A DNA stretch of 64,000 nucleotides from Pterois miles (GCA_947000775.1 CAMQGK010000638.1:26947501-27011500), one strand, 5' to 3'. Positions 47,513 through 57,752 are shown, counted from the first letter of the stretch. The notes: a model not told the origin generated them from the sequence alone. Made by a program: numbers and translations.

Positions 47513-47604
47513 GTTAGCGCTGCTATCACAGTCCGTTACTGTTTGTGTGTGTTATTTCAACACTCAGTGTGTCCGTCCCAGATTGGTAAACTGGCAGCAG
47601 AGCT

Positions 47605-47725
47605 TCACTATTTCATCTCATCCTCAACGACGGCGGCGAGATACCGAGGCGCTGGCCAATTTGGGGTTCGCTTTCTTGTTGAAGGACACTTTGACATGCG
47701 GAGAGGCTGGTGAACTGCCTGGGTG
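47605..47725 (-). mobile_element. SINE fragment (same family as 50834-51056)
   Basis: Carries gccaatttggggttcgct, tgttgaaggacactttgaca and tgcggagaggctgg. Partial copy without head or tail. Confidence 0.5.
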
Positions 47726-47929
47726 GAACTTGAGTGATATCACCAGCTGTTTTAGCACCCACCCACTCCCACAGTGCATCAATCAAATCACCAGTGTAGT
47801 AATCAGAGTCAGTCCAAGCACCAGAAGTTGTGTTAACTAATGTAGGGGGCGCTGTGCACGAAGGAAACACTGTCAAACACCAAAGCAACGTGTGCCTGCT
47901 GCCAACTAGGCCCACAGCACCACGTCCAT

Positions 47930-48248
47930 CAGCGTCGGTCCGCGCGTGGCCGCCGGCGCCGTTGACTTTGCAGAATTGACCTACATGTGCAGAGCGTTCA
48001 GACTCACACCTGAGTTTAGACACGGGGCCCGCACCTGACTCATCCTGCACGAGCCGTGCCCCGAGCTTCCTGTGCGTGCGTGTGCGACACCCGGTGTGCA
48101 CTGCCTGCGTCTTCAATTTATTACGTCGCCGCATGACGCACAGTAGCGCGAGACAAGAGAGGTGAGGACGGAGAGGCGGGAGGAGAGCGGCTCTCTCACA
48201 CACAACATGCCAATGACCTTAGTTTCATGTCAAGGCGGAGGTCTCTCT

Positions 48249-48250
<2 letters not shown>
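47930..48250. promoter_or_regulatory. CpG-rich segment just inside intron 1
   Basis: The strand is dense in CpG (for example tccgcgcgtggccgccggcg), in contrast to the AT-rich surroundings. It lies 0.5-0.8 kb downstream of exon 1 in gene direction, as the 3' shoulder of a promoter CpG island often does. A 196-codon minus-strand open frame covering 47613-48203 runs through SINE debris and is not taken as coding. Confidence 0.45.
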
Positions 48251-48313
<63 letters not shown>

Positions 48314-48773
48314 ACACACACAGGCGCGCGCGCACACACCGCCCGGTGTCATCCATGTGGACACGAGGACGTCAAGCCGCATCTTATTCCGCTCACATCC
48401 TGCCGCCTGTCTGTCCCGCCTCTCCCCATCCGCGTGTCCGCTCCAACACACACACACACACACACACACACTGCGCACACGCACGCACGCACTGGGCTGT
48501 ATCCCTATAGTAAACTATACAGACACTACACCCTAGAAAAACCGTTCCTCGTGTTACCGAAAAACAGCCGAAAATCACATTTGAAGCGCTGCAACTCCCC
48601 GCGGGATTATTCTGAAAGTGTTTCCAGCTTCGTCTCTTCTTCTGACCCTTTTCTTAACATCTCCGCCCTGCAAAAAGACGCACAGACACGCATTCCTCTA
48701 ATTCCCTCCCTCCATCCATCCCTCCATCCCTCCATCCCTCCACATGGCAGAATAGAAAGCGGTGCGTTCTTAC
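48083..48773 (-). other. Start of intron 1 (large; continues to 8083)
   Basis: If the two exons belong together, the intron runs from 48773 down to 8083, about 40.7 kb. Almost everything between them is mobile-element debris, simple repeats and scattered single-copy DNA. Long first introns are common in vertebrate genes with a tiny first coding exon. The part nearest the donor is CpG-rich and contains two CA arrays. Confidence 0.55.
48251..48323. repeat. (CA)n microsatellite
   Basis: Near-perfect CA repeat of about 35 units with one interruption, followed by a GCGCGCGC run. A second CA array lies at 48447-48473. Confidence 0.95.
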
Positions 48774-48801
48774 TGATCGTCCGGGATCCTATGCAGCCCA
48801 T
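48774..48801 (-). CDS. First coding exon of a minus-strand gene, acylated-type N-terminus
   Basis: Read on the minus strand, the start codon lies in an aacATGG context, which is a strong Kozak match. Nine codons follow (MGCIGSRTI) plus one extra base, then a GTAAGAA donor. Met-Gly-Cys with Ser at position 6 is the classic signal for N-myristoylation of Gly2 and palmitoylation of Cys3, so the product probably sits at the inner face of a membrane. The exon ends in phase 1 and joins the exon at 8045-8082 without a shift. The leader upstream is purine-rich with a GA array, typical of a vertebrate 5'UTR. I recall a similar start in long isoforms of the FAM131 family, but this identification is uncertain and the symbol is left blank. 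The exon itself is well supported by start context, donor and phase. Confidence 0.72.
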
Positions 48802-48807
48802 GTTGTC

Positions 48808-48861
48808 TTACAGAGGCTCGTACAGCTCGGGGAAAATAAAATCCATCCGTCCAGCGGGCAT
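48808..48861 (-). CDS. Upstream ORF in the leader of the acylated-start gene
   Basis: A 17-codon ORF (MPAGRMDFIFPELYEPL, then TAA) lies in the presumed 5'UTR. Its stop is only 6 nt before the main start codon. The ATG sits in a gaaATGC context, moderate Kozak. A short uORF this close to the main start would normally lower its initiation or limit it to leaky scanning. Whether it is translated cannot be seen from sequence. Confidence 0.4.
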   Translation of the reverse strand: MPAGRMDFIFPELYEPL

Positions 48862-49015
48862 TTCTCCTCCTCTGTCTCTCTCTCTCTCTCTGCGCTTTCT
48901 TACCCTCGCCTCCTCTTCTTCTTCTCCTCCTCCTCTCTGTCTCCTCTTCTTCACTGTCCTCCTCTCCTCCGTATGTGAGACAGAGAGGGTGTGTATGTGC
49001 GTGTCATCCGCGTCG

Positions 49016-49018
<3 letters not shown>

Positions 49019-49068
<50 letters not shown>
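49019..49068. repeat. (CT)n / (GA)n microsatellite
   Basis: About 25 CT units within the presumed leader or promoter of the minus-strand gene. A shorter CT block lies at 48868-48890. Length variation here could alter the leader. Confidence 0.95.
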
Positions 49069-49072
<4 letters not shown>

Positions 49073-49304
49073 CCTCCAGTCATGTCGCTCTATCCATCTC
49101 TCTCTCTCTTTGACTCTCATGCACGAAAACGCACAAATGAAGACAACAACTAGAGTGAAGCTGTGAGAGGTAGATGAGATATGATGGTAATAATCAGAGG
49201 CAGTCTGGGTGGAGAGGAGAGGAGTTTTACGGCTGTTTGCTCACTAAGTGTTTCCTTATTAAAACACCGTTAGCACCACTATGACCACTGACAGGTGAAG
49301 CTAA

Positions 49305-49764
49305 TAACACTGATGATCTCGTCACACCTGGCAGTGGCTGGGATATCAGGCAGCGCGTGAACATTTTGTTGTTGAAGTTGACGTGCTGGAAGCAGAGATA
49401 ATGGTCAGCGTCAGGATGTGAGCGACTTTGACCAGGACCAAACTGTGATGGCTAGACGACCGGGTCAGAACATCTCCAGAACTGCAGCTCTGGTGGGATG
49501 TTCCCGGTCTGCGGTGGTCAGGACCTACCAGAGGGGGTCCGAGGAAGGAAAACCGGGGAACCGGCGACGGGGTCGTGGGCGGCCAATAGAAGAGCTACTG
49601 GAGCTCAAAGTGCTGAAAAAGCTAACGCTGGTTCTGGCAGAAAGGTGTCAGAACTCAGTGCATCGGTCAGGGTGGCCGTCAAGCCCCCAGGAAGAGCACT
49701 AGTCGTTGGTCCCAACATGGTCGTAGAGGCCAACGGTGGTACTGCAACACCTGTGTCCGGCTTG
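49305..49764 (+). pseudogene. Tc1-like element with transposase N-terminus
   Basis: Frame 49418-49702 begins MSDFDQDQTVMARRPGQ and holds a helix-turn-helix (ISRTAALVGCSRSAVVRTY), the paired-like DNA-binding half of Tc1/mariner transposases, then a GRGR basic linker. A deletion joins this to EELLELKVLKKLTLVLAE. The catalytic DDE part is absent. Upstream and downstream DNA is recognisable as the rest of the element. Confidence 0.8.
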
Positions 49765-50036
49765 TGACGTCATTGGGCCCAAAACGACTTTTCCCATAGA
49801 CTTACATTGAGAAAGAGACGTCTGTAACTCCCCAGAACGAACACTCTAATAGTCCTTATTTAAATCATTAGGTCCTAAACGCTGTAAAGCTCTACTAGCT
49901 GAACCCAGAGCTGTTTCCTTCCTCTGGTGATGTCTGGAGACCCAGACTATAACGACGGCACGAGCCATGACGTTGGAACCCCGTGACCGAGTCCTGTGAC
50001 CGAGTCCTGTGACCGAGTCCTGTGACCGAGCAGATT
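49765..50036 (+). repeat. Dispersed repeat ending in a 13-bp tandem array
   Basis: Starts with a CRE (TGACGTCA, 49765-49772) and cattgggcccaaaacgact, a known fish repeat body. 49983-50030 holds 3.7 perfect copies of tgaccgagtcctg. Confidence 0.7.
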
Positions 50037-50039
50037 CCA

Positions 50040-50195
50040 TATTTTTTAAATTTGTTTTTTTCTCGGCTGTTTTGTTTTGTGTTAGTCTCTAAATTCATTT
50101 TTAACATTCTACATTTAGTCCATTGTATGAACAGCTCTTTGAATTGCATTTGACTTGTTTGAAAGGTGCTGTATAAATAATTGATCGATTGATAA
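50040..50195 (+). mobile_element. LINE/SINE 3' tail
   Basis: Ends ctttgaattgcatttgactt, gtttgaaaggtgctgtataa, ataattgatcgattgat. This is the standard 3' end of L2-like elements in fish. Confidence 0.55.
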
Positions 50196-50344
50196 TCAAT
50201 CTGTCCATTATTTTCATTTTTCACCATTCAATTAGTTGAATGGTGAAAAACGTCAACCAGTCTTTCCCCAACCCACAGTGTCCTCAAAGGTCTCATTTCA
50301 TCCTCAAGTCAAAGATCAGGGAGAATGACTTTATTTAAAAAAAT

Positions 50345-50445
50345 ACATATGTGCATATTCTCAGATTAATCAATTATCAGAATAGTTGCAGATTCATTTA
50401 ATTGTTGACAACTAGTTGATTAATTGTTGCAGTCCTAAAACAGAT
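50345..50445 (+). mobile_element. MITE terminal fragment
   Basis: Reads agattaatcaattatcagaa, attgttgacaactagttgat and taattgttgcagtcct. This is the right terminus of a common AT-rich fish MITE. Confidence 0.55.
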
Positions 50446-50534
50446 TTTCACCCAGATTTTATGTCCCCATCCATCAGTAAGTTGTTTCCTGTAAATCTCT
50501 TATACAGTTAAAGAACAATAAATAAATACACTCA

Positions 50535-50705
50535 GCTACCAGATTATTATTACAATTATTATTATTATTATAATTATATATAATTATTATATACACTTAC
50601 AGTAGTTAGTCAATTGCATTGCTTTATACTGACAGGTGTTTTTATTATTTTGTCCAACCCATGCTTATCAGTAGCATAATAATATAATATAATATAATAT
50701 AATAA
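50535..50705. repeat. AT-rich simple repeats
   Basis: (ATT)n at 50545-50572 and (ATAAT)n at 50676-50704. Confidence 0.85.
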
Positions 50706-50833
50706 TACAACGATCGACAGACCTGCCTTATAGGTTTGAAAGTTGGTTCTGAAACGTTTTTGTCTCGTCAAAACGATCATAAATCAGCACAGTGGGTCAT
50801 GATCCACGATGTCTGTTTGTTTGTTGATATGTT

Positions 50834-51056
50834 AAATGGTAAATAGACCTCCATTCATACAGTGTTTTCTCGTCTTCGGACCTCTCAAAGTGCTTTACAC
50901 TACATATCAGCATTCACTCATTCACACATCAGGATCTGATCTAAATACTCGACTCTGATGGCTGTGGACTAATTTGGGGTTTAAAGACTCGTTCAGCTGG
51001 GGATCGAACCGCCAACCTTCTGATTGGTAGACGACCTGCTCCGCCCTCTGAGCCGC
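50834..51056 (-). mobile_element. tRNA-headed SINE, complete copy
   Basis: On the minus strand: head ggcggctcagagggcggagc, B box GGTTCGATCC (plus 51001-51010), body ending gtaaagcactttgagaggtc and a tail region at 50834. Same family as 17192-17404, 23900-24205 and 47605-47725. Confidence 0.85.
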
Positions 51057-52544
51057 CAAAACATTTAGTAAAACGCACAGCTACCATCCGGTGCAATGTG
51101 GTTAGCTGCTAACTACTTCGGCCAAAAGCAACAGCTATAACCAGCTAACCCTGCTAGTAACTGTAATGTAATCTAATTACATCTTGTCCCATCATTCACA
51201 GTAAAGAGGAGCGCTGCTACCAGTTATGGTAGCGTTGCATTCTGGTGTTTTCTCCTGCTCCCTTGAGTTTCTCCTTGCACAGTTAAACATCAGTGCAGAA
51301 CGGCGGCTCCAGAGAGAAGCTCTCATTTGTTTCTGAAGCTGCTGTAGGAGTAATACTTGTATTACCTGTAATACTCTCTGTATTAGGTGTAATGGACCTC
51401 CGAGCATTGGGGGGGGGTGTCGGCAGAGACTGGACTAAGGTAGTTAATAGAGGCCACATGCTGCTGATTAGAAGAAGCAAACAGTTTTTGACTGTGCTCG
51501 ATTGAGATTTATTGATTCTCGTATGACATCATGTGCTGGTTATATCTCAATTTAGACATTAAAACTTAGAGGTGATGGACACGATTGGTAAATAAACGTC
51601 TTCTTATGTCTAAACACTTAAATTAGCAGCCAGCAGCAGCTAAAATTTAAGTCACCACAACTGTGTTTCCACCAAGAAGTTCCTGGTGATTTTAGTCCCT
51701 GGAACTACTTTTCTAAAGACGTACAAAGTTTAGGCAAATTAGTCCGCTGACGTCTGAAAAAGCGACGTGACGTGGGGTTCAGTTCAGTGTGTCCAGCTGC
51801 TAATGTTTTATATCTGATATTTTATTCTCTCAGACTTTCTTCGTCAACATCTGACCGTTTTAACCTTTGGTTTTCCAGCTGTGATGTTGGTGAGCTTCAT
51901 GTTTGGTGTTGTTCTGAGGAGCTCCTCATTATCTCACCATCATGCCAAAGTGTCCGTCGATGGCCCAAAATGTAAACTAGTCCCACCACATGCAAAGTAA
52001 CTCCTCAACTCCTTATTCATCGCTCCCTCTCAGACGCTGCCCCCGATGAACTGTCTGATGTATGATTTTTATATTCATCGCTGGAGGATTTGCAAATTTT
52101 ATTCTGCTTGTGTAGGGGAAGTATTGACGTGAGCGATATCTGATGCATGTAAAATGTATTCAGTCTGTCTGAGTCTGCAGCTGGGTTTTCCTTCCCAACA
52201 ATGCACTACAGCTGTTCTCCTCCTCCTCCTCCTCCCTGCCTCCCTCCACCTCCCTCCCTCACAATATGAATATTAAAACACACAGTGATTCAGCTCTAAG
52301 GAGTGGAGGCGAGGAAGGACGGCGCTCCCGACTCTATTAACTCGATATCCATCTCAGACGGAGAACAGAAGTGCAGCCCCGAGAAGTGAACTGAACACTC
52401 CATAAATATACAGATGACTCGGCTGCAGAGACGCGCCGACAGTTCAAAACATTAAAAACTTCAGGTAGAAAGACTTCAGAGGACCTCCAAAGTACAGATC
52501 ATTGTCTGTAATTTCCCTATGTGCATACATGACATTTGATTTGT
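51057..52544. other. No gene recognised
   Basis: A G-run (51407-51417) and two-strand open frames near 51190-51500 lack support. CRE-like gctgacgtctg and gtgacgtgg at 51745-51775. C/T-rich tract at 52215-52262. Confidence 0.4.
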
Positions 52545-52680
52545 GCATTTAACCTCTGAAGTATTTAGGAACTGTGGGCTGCTGTAAGCAGTTTGGGGTC
52601 GTGTGTCTCACAGCAGCAGCCAGTAGGAACCAGGGGTTGAACCACCAACCTTAAAGGTTAAAGGTTAACGGTCGCCCCAC
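52545..52680 (-). mobile_element. Short SINE fragment
   Basis: Contains gcagtttggggtcgtgtgtc and ggggttgaaccaccaacctt (reverse B-box-like). Highly truncated. Confidence 0.45.
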
Positions 52681-52729
52681 AACGACATATATAAGCACTG
52701 TCTGATCATTTGTGCCTAAATCAATGTTA

Positions 52730-52838
52730 CAAAAATAAAAAAAAAATTAAAAAATTAAATAAATTTAAAACTAGATAAATAATTTGTGAATTTCCCCACT
52801 GTGGCACTAATAAAGGAATATCTTATCTTATCTTAGAT
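52730..52838 (+). mobile_element. LINE 3' tail with (ATCTT)n
   Basis: A-rich lead-in, then gaatttccccactgtggcac, taataaaggaat and (ATCTT)n. Same tail type as 41025-41096. Confidence 0.65.
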
Positions 52839-53161
52839 AAATAAAAAGTAGTTTGATCTGACACCACTATTGCTGAGGTTTGGTTTGGTTTTAACTCGGT
52901 TACAGAAAGATGTGTGGTTCGGGTTAAAATAATGACTTGGATGTGAAGCATTTAACAAAGAGCAATGTATAGCCAGACATAAATTAATTTAGTTATGAAT
53001 AAATATCTTTAAAAAGTCGTTTTAAATGAATAAAAAATAAATGCAAAAATAAAATAAATAACTTGTAACCACAACTTCTGCAGACTGAGAGGCTTTTTAC
53101 TTGAACATAAAGACACCGAGTAACGTCCTAAAGATGAGTCCTTGTTTGTTTTCTCTTTCAG

Positions 53162-53238
53162 GGAAGATCAGCTGACCCGGCGTTTGTTTACAGCCTGTGT
53201 GATCATCACTTCGTCCGTAGATCGCAGCAATTAACTCG
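53162..53238 (+). other. Candidate exon (77 nt), plus strand, unproven
   Basis: Acceptor tgttttctctttcag and donor GTGAGT are both close to consensus. The 77-nt body has six CpG in an AT-rich background. One frame is fully open (GRSADPAFVYSLCD, HHFVRRSQQLTR). No domain is recognised, and it has no partner exon in a consistent frame. It could be a noncoding RNA exon. Confidence 0.3.
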
Positions 53239-53484
53239 GTGAGTTCAGCATTATCATAATTAGACAGAAGACAAAGACAGGACTCACGTTGTAATAAAGC
53301 TGAATTATGCTTTAAAATGTTGACACAAAATGCTAAAACAGCTTCGTTCTATGTGAAAATGTCGAGGAAGTCAGATTTTCTTTGGACATGAAGGAAGATT
53401 TAAGTGTGAGATTGGGAGCATTTCTGTTGCCTCCGCATGGCTCTCAACATGGTGCTAAAACAAAAATAAGGACAGACTTCTGTC

Positions 53485-53625
53485 TCATCAAGTCAAATTT
53501 ATTTGTAGAGCCCAAAATCACAAATCTCAGTCTTGCCTCAGGGGGGTTTCCAGTCTGTACGGGATACGACGCTGTCTGTCCGTTACAGTGCGACCCTCTC
53601 GTTGTCCTTCTAGGATGGACAGATG
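53485..53625 (+). mobile_element. Dispersed repeat, AAGTCAAATTTATTTGTA family
   Basis: Reads aatttatttgtagagccc, aaaatcacaaatctcagtct, tgcctcaggg and cagtctgtacgggatacgac. A second copy is at 58635-58745. Confidence 0.7.
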
Positions 53626-54206
53626 TACAATAGATGTGAGTGCAGAGTAACAACATAATGAAAATAAGACGAAGACAATCCATATGACAAAAAATTAATG
53701 CGTATAATGTGAACATGTGTGAGAAGGTGGATCCAGGAGGACGTCAAGCAGCTTCCCAGCGTTGCCAAATAGCCAAATTTTGAGCAACACGACCTCCTCT
53801 CTATGCCAAATAGATAGTCAGTAGATCATCTTGTTGGTTTGAGAAGACACAAGGTGGATATTATTCATCATTAAAATAAATTATTAGTTCTGTATTATTT
53901 CAAAAACTGTAAGATGTATTTCTGGGGGGTTCAGTGAGCCTCCTGAACTAACACAAACTGAGCCTCTGGTGAGGATTAAACGTAATGGCCACATTTCTCC
54001 AACCATGTGTTTTGTATGTATATGTAGCTACTTCTCAGACATTATACAAAGCCCTAACAAAAACAAACTAAAGCTGAACATATAAAACTAAAACTAGCAA
54101 AACACACCCTAAAAACTAAGGAAAAACTACAGTAAAAGAGGAACTTACTGAAAATGTATTTCATCACTTTGAAAGTTTAACTCAGCAGAAACAAATATAT
54201 TCTGTC
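53626..54206. other. No gene recognised
   Basis: Single-copy AT-rich DNA. Confidence 0.4.
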
Positions 54207-54210
54207 TTAA

Positions 54211-54476
54211 AGGTGCAGTTTACGGGATTTGGCGGCGTCTAGTGGTGAGTTAGCAGATTACAACCAATTGAAACTACGGTGGCCGATGTCCCTCTCTAGA
54301 GCCAGCGTTTGTTTTGTCCGCTCTGAGCTCCTGTAGAAACATGGCGACCGGCTCCGTATGTAGATATAAACGACTCATTCTAAGGTAACAATGATTGTAC
54401 ACTAAAGAAAACATACTTATCGATATTATTTTATATTTCTGCCAGCAGATCCCCTGAAATGTTCCACACTGTTCTT
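54211..54476 (+). mobile_element. piggyBac-like MITE with TTAA at both ends
   Basis: TTAA at 54207-54210 and 54477-54480 flank 266 bp that starts aggtgcagtttacgggattt and ends aaatgttccacactgttctt. The ends are inverted (AGG-CAGT and ACTG-TCTT). The interior, with tagaaacatggcgaccgg and gtagatataaacgactcatt, matches a widespread fish MITE in shortened form. Confidence 0.8.
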
Positions 54477-54737
54477 TTAAACTAGTTCATGTCTTACTGT
54501 AAAAAGCTGCATCATCCCCTCAGGTTTTATTAAAAGCGGCCCGTTGCCGTGGCAGCTCTTCATCTTGACTTTTAATTACAGCTGCCCCATCAGATCAGGC
54601 AGTACAAGTCTCCTCGACGCCAGCGCACACTGCCAAAATGTGTCATCCTTCCTCCGTCCTCACAATTGTACCAGCACAGTCTGAGATGTTCGACAGATTT
54701 ACAGTCTTCGCTGTGATGCTGACGTCACCCAGCGGGG

Positions 54738-54759
54738 ACAAAAAAAAAAAAAAAAAAAC
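54738..54759 (+). repeat. Poly-A run
   Basis: About 19 consecutive A. No retroposed body was recognised upstream. Confidence 0.9.
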
Positions 54760-55299
54760 ATAATTACTTTTGCTCCACTGACTCAGCAGCAACTCTACTT
54801 TACCTCCGTGAGAGAAGTGGAGGTTATATTACTCAAACAGAGGATAATATCTTTTAGGGAAATCAGTTCAGTGTTTGGTGTCTGTATATTTGAGTCTGTA
54901 TTTTGAGCTTCAGCAGTTAACAGCTGAGAGCTGCTCGGTGGATTCTTGGCCTTGTGATGCCTCGGCTTTCCCCTGGCGGCTCGTTGTGATGGCTGACATG
55001 TTGACAGCAGGGCACAGTAATGAACACCACCCCCACCCACGCTGCTTGTAGTCCTTGCAAATGAAATATAGTTTCTAAATAGCACCCACACTGTTTATTC
55101 TCTGGGAAGAAACCCAGCAATAAACACGAACCAGACGCACTTCAGCTAATCGATTTTCTACCATATACAGAATATATATTATGGTATATAATCAATTTCA
55201 AGGCAATAATGAGACTATAAATAAGCTAATTCATACATGAATATGCAGTCACAGTATTTATGTTTCCACTTTTATCATTCATTAGGTGGTAACACTGGG

Positions 55300-55709
55300 C
55301 AACCTCCAGGTATTAAAAGTGAAGCTGATGCTGAAGTGTGTTAAACCTGCATCCTTTCTAATATCCAGTAGGGGGCGACGCCTCTGGTTGGTCTGATTGT
55401 ATAGAAGTCTATGAGAAAATGAGCCTCCGTCTCACTTGATTTATTACCTCAGTAAATGTTGTAAACCTGAGTTTATGGTCTCAATCACTAGTTTCAAGTC
55501 TTCTTCAATACAGCATGATGTTCATTTAGTAAATTATGATCCCATTTACAGTTAAATAGACCAGAAAGCAGGTGATGCTTTAGGGTGTAACAGGTTGCTA
55601 CCGCAGCGTCGTCCGGTCTGGGAGATGTCTGTGTTTTCACCATAGGACTTTAGATGCTGATGCTGAAGGTTTAAGACGCTTCAGCATCACTTTTAATACC
55701 TGGAGGTTG
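55300..55709 (+). mobile_element. Family R3 element with long TIRs
   Basis: Left end caacctccaggtattaaaag and right end cttttaatacctggaggttg are perfect inverted repeats of at least 20 bp. The interior aligns with 15739-16272 and 19388-19768. A perfect 10-bp hairpin (gatgctgaag / cttcagcatc) sits inside the right end at 55659-55688. Non-coding. Confidence 0.85.
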
Positions 55710-56668
55710 AATTTAAAAAAAAATATCTTTATGAATAAAAATGTTGACAGCATCGCAGGTAAAAACAGTGATCTGATGAGTCTGCGTACTTTATATTCAC
55801 AGACAGACATCACCATGACAACGTGAACAGTGGCGTAACAGAGATCCACCTGATCGCAGTAAAACTGGTGATTCAGGTTTAGTCATTTAAAGTGGTCTTT
55901 GGGATGGAGATGGAGAGCATGTGGGCGTATTACAGTAATACGGTGTCTGTGTGGAAGAGGAGAAAAAAGAGGGGTGGAGGTAAAGAAGAGAGACGGTAGT
56001 GAGTTAGAGGAGAAGGAAGAAACAGAGTCGGAGGGAGATAAAACCCAAGCAACCGTGGATGCAAATAAAACTTGCCAGAGAGAGAGTGATGGGATGGAGG
56101 GATGCAGAGGAGGGAGGTAGGAGGAGGAGGGTAAAGTCTATGAGTCACTCTGAGAGGTGAGGACAACGAATTCAAGCAGAGAAAATTTATGGGAAATATG
56201 AGCTTCTGTAGGAATAAAAAAAAACTTGAGATGGAGAGGAAGAGGGAGACAGTGAGGAGGAGGAGGAGGTTTATTAGTATTCTGGCTGGGAGAGGAGAGG
56301 AGAGACAAGAAGGAGGAGAGGAGAGGTGGGCGAGGCAAGGTGAGAACGAGAGAGAGATAAGAAAGAAGGTGGAAAAACAGAGGGAGCTGACAAGGAGGAG
56401 AAATGTTTTGTATCTGCATATGAAGACACATGGCTGCTATTTATAGCTGTGTGTTACTGTTTGTGTGTACTTGTACAGCTGGTTGTGTTTGTGAGGGGAC
56501 GTATGAGGACAAAAGAAGACGATGAAAGGCTCCTCAGTGGACAATAGTTGTTAAATTGCTTTTTAAATCGCAGAACAAACCGGGAAACCACATGAAGAAT
56601 GAGAAATTAACCTCTGTGTTGAAGCTCTGTCTAATTTCTTTGTGTCCTCTCTTTATCCTGCCGGACAG
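55710..56668. other. No gene recognised; purine-rich
   Basis: 55950-56430 is A/G-rich with (GGA)n patches. Frames on either strand are compositional. Phrase tttgtgaggggacgtatgag near 56490 belongs to the GTGAGGAC repeat type. Confidence 0.45.
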
Positions 56669-56732
56669 ATGTCCTCGCAAGGACAGAAATACGAGGAAAA
56701 GCACCCATCAGTCAGCTCTGTAGCACCGAGAG
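56669..56732 (+). other. Candidate exon (64 nt), low confidence
   Basis: Acceptor ctttatcctgccggacag, then an open frame MSSQGQKYEEKHPSVSSVAP, then a GTGAGG donor. However the first bases (gtcctcgcaaggacagaaat) look like a fish GTCCTCACAAGGATAGAAAT repeat, so it may be repeat-derived. Confidence 0.22.
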
Positions 56733-56983
56733 GTGAGGATGTTTGTTTCTCTACACCAGACCTGGGCATCACCCGGCCCTCGTGATGGTTCTGCTTGGGA
56801 GGTCTCAGACAACATCACTTACAAAGCTGAAATAACAGGAAAGAAAACAGCTTTTATTTTCAAAACACTTGTGTATCGTTAGTTACACACTTGACATTGA
56901 TATAAATTGGTATGAGTGATGTCTGAAGTAGCATCACCTGCTGAGGCGTCATGTCTATATTAACTCATGGGCTAATAGGTGTT

Positions 56984-57221
56984 TTCATGTTCTCCCCATG
57001 TTAGTGTGGGTTTTCTCCAGGTTCTCCAGTTTCCTCCCACAGTCCAAGTTAAATGTCCTGTAGGTGTGAATGTGAGTATGAATGGTTGTCTGTCTCTATG
57101 TGTCCTGTGATGGACTGGTGACCTGTCCAGGGTGAACCCGCCTTCGCCCAGTGCCAGCTGGGATCGGCTCCAGCCCCAGCGTGACCCCTAACGGGATAAG
57201 CGGTTGCTGGATGGATGGATA
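56984..57221 (+). mobile_element. GGAT-tailed tRNA SINE, copy E (head missing)
   Basis: Body from catgttctccccatgttagt through gggatcggctccagcccc to gcggttgctggatggatgga. Head and B box lost. It faces copy F tail to tail. Confidence 0.88.
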
Positions 57222-57428
57222 TACCAGTTTAACCAGGTGTTGTTTTGAAACATAATTCTGTTATTCAGACTCTGAGATGCTACCAGACTCACACTTTACA
57301 TTCAACACTTAAATCAAGTTGCCATTTTGAAACATAACTCTCAGTTTATCGTCATGTAAATGAGAGAATGGAGAACAGCGAACTCCACACTCTTGTTGTG
57401 AGGCGACAGCTAAGCACTGCACGCAGTA

Positions 57429-57752
57429 CATCATCCATCCACCCTTCTGCAACCATTTGTCCCGTAAGGGGTCCCAGCAGGGCTGGAGCCGATACTACCT
57501 GGCATTGGGCGAAGGCGGGGTTCACCCTGGACAGGTTACCAGTCCATTGTAGGCCCGACAGATAGAGACAGACAACCATTCACGCTCACATTCACACCAC
57601 ATTTATGCATCAATTAACCTGCATGTCTGTGACTGTGGGAGGAAACCAGAGAACCTGGAGAAAACCCACAGTAACACAGGGAGAACGTGAAGGAAAGATT
57701 CGGACCTACGACCCTCTTGTAACAGTGCTAACCGCTGCACCAGTGTGCAGCT
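57429..57752 (-). mobile_element. GGAT-tailed tRNA SINE, copy F
   Basis: Reverse copy from catccatccacccttctgc through ggcattgggcgaaggcgggg to ggaggaaaccagagaacc and the head near cgctgcaccagtgtgcagct. The B box is mutated (gattcggacc on plus). Confidence 0.88.

Larger units (their letters stand above)
48802..49110 (-). promoter_or_regulatory. Purine-rich 5' leader and possible promoter region
   Basis: On the minus strand this is a run of GA, GGA and GAA repeats leading to the start codon, with CpG-bearing patches (ggggggcgacgcgg, aaagcgcag). GAGA-type tracts are frequent at vertebrate TATA-less promoters and leaders. No TATA box or initiator stands out, so the start site is not placed. Confidence 0.35.

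Noticed and set aside
47613..48203. 196-codon minus-strand frame
   Set aside because: Crosses SINE debris and a CpG-rich segment; no domain and no splice context. GC composition explains the openness.
48227..49153. 308-codon plus-strand frame
   Set aside because: Runs through CA and CT arrays and is opposite to the better-supported minus-strand exon.
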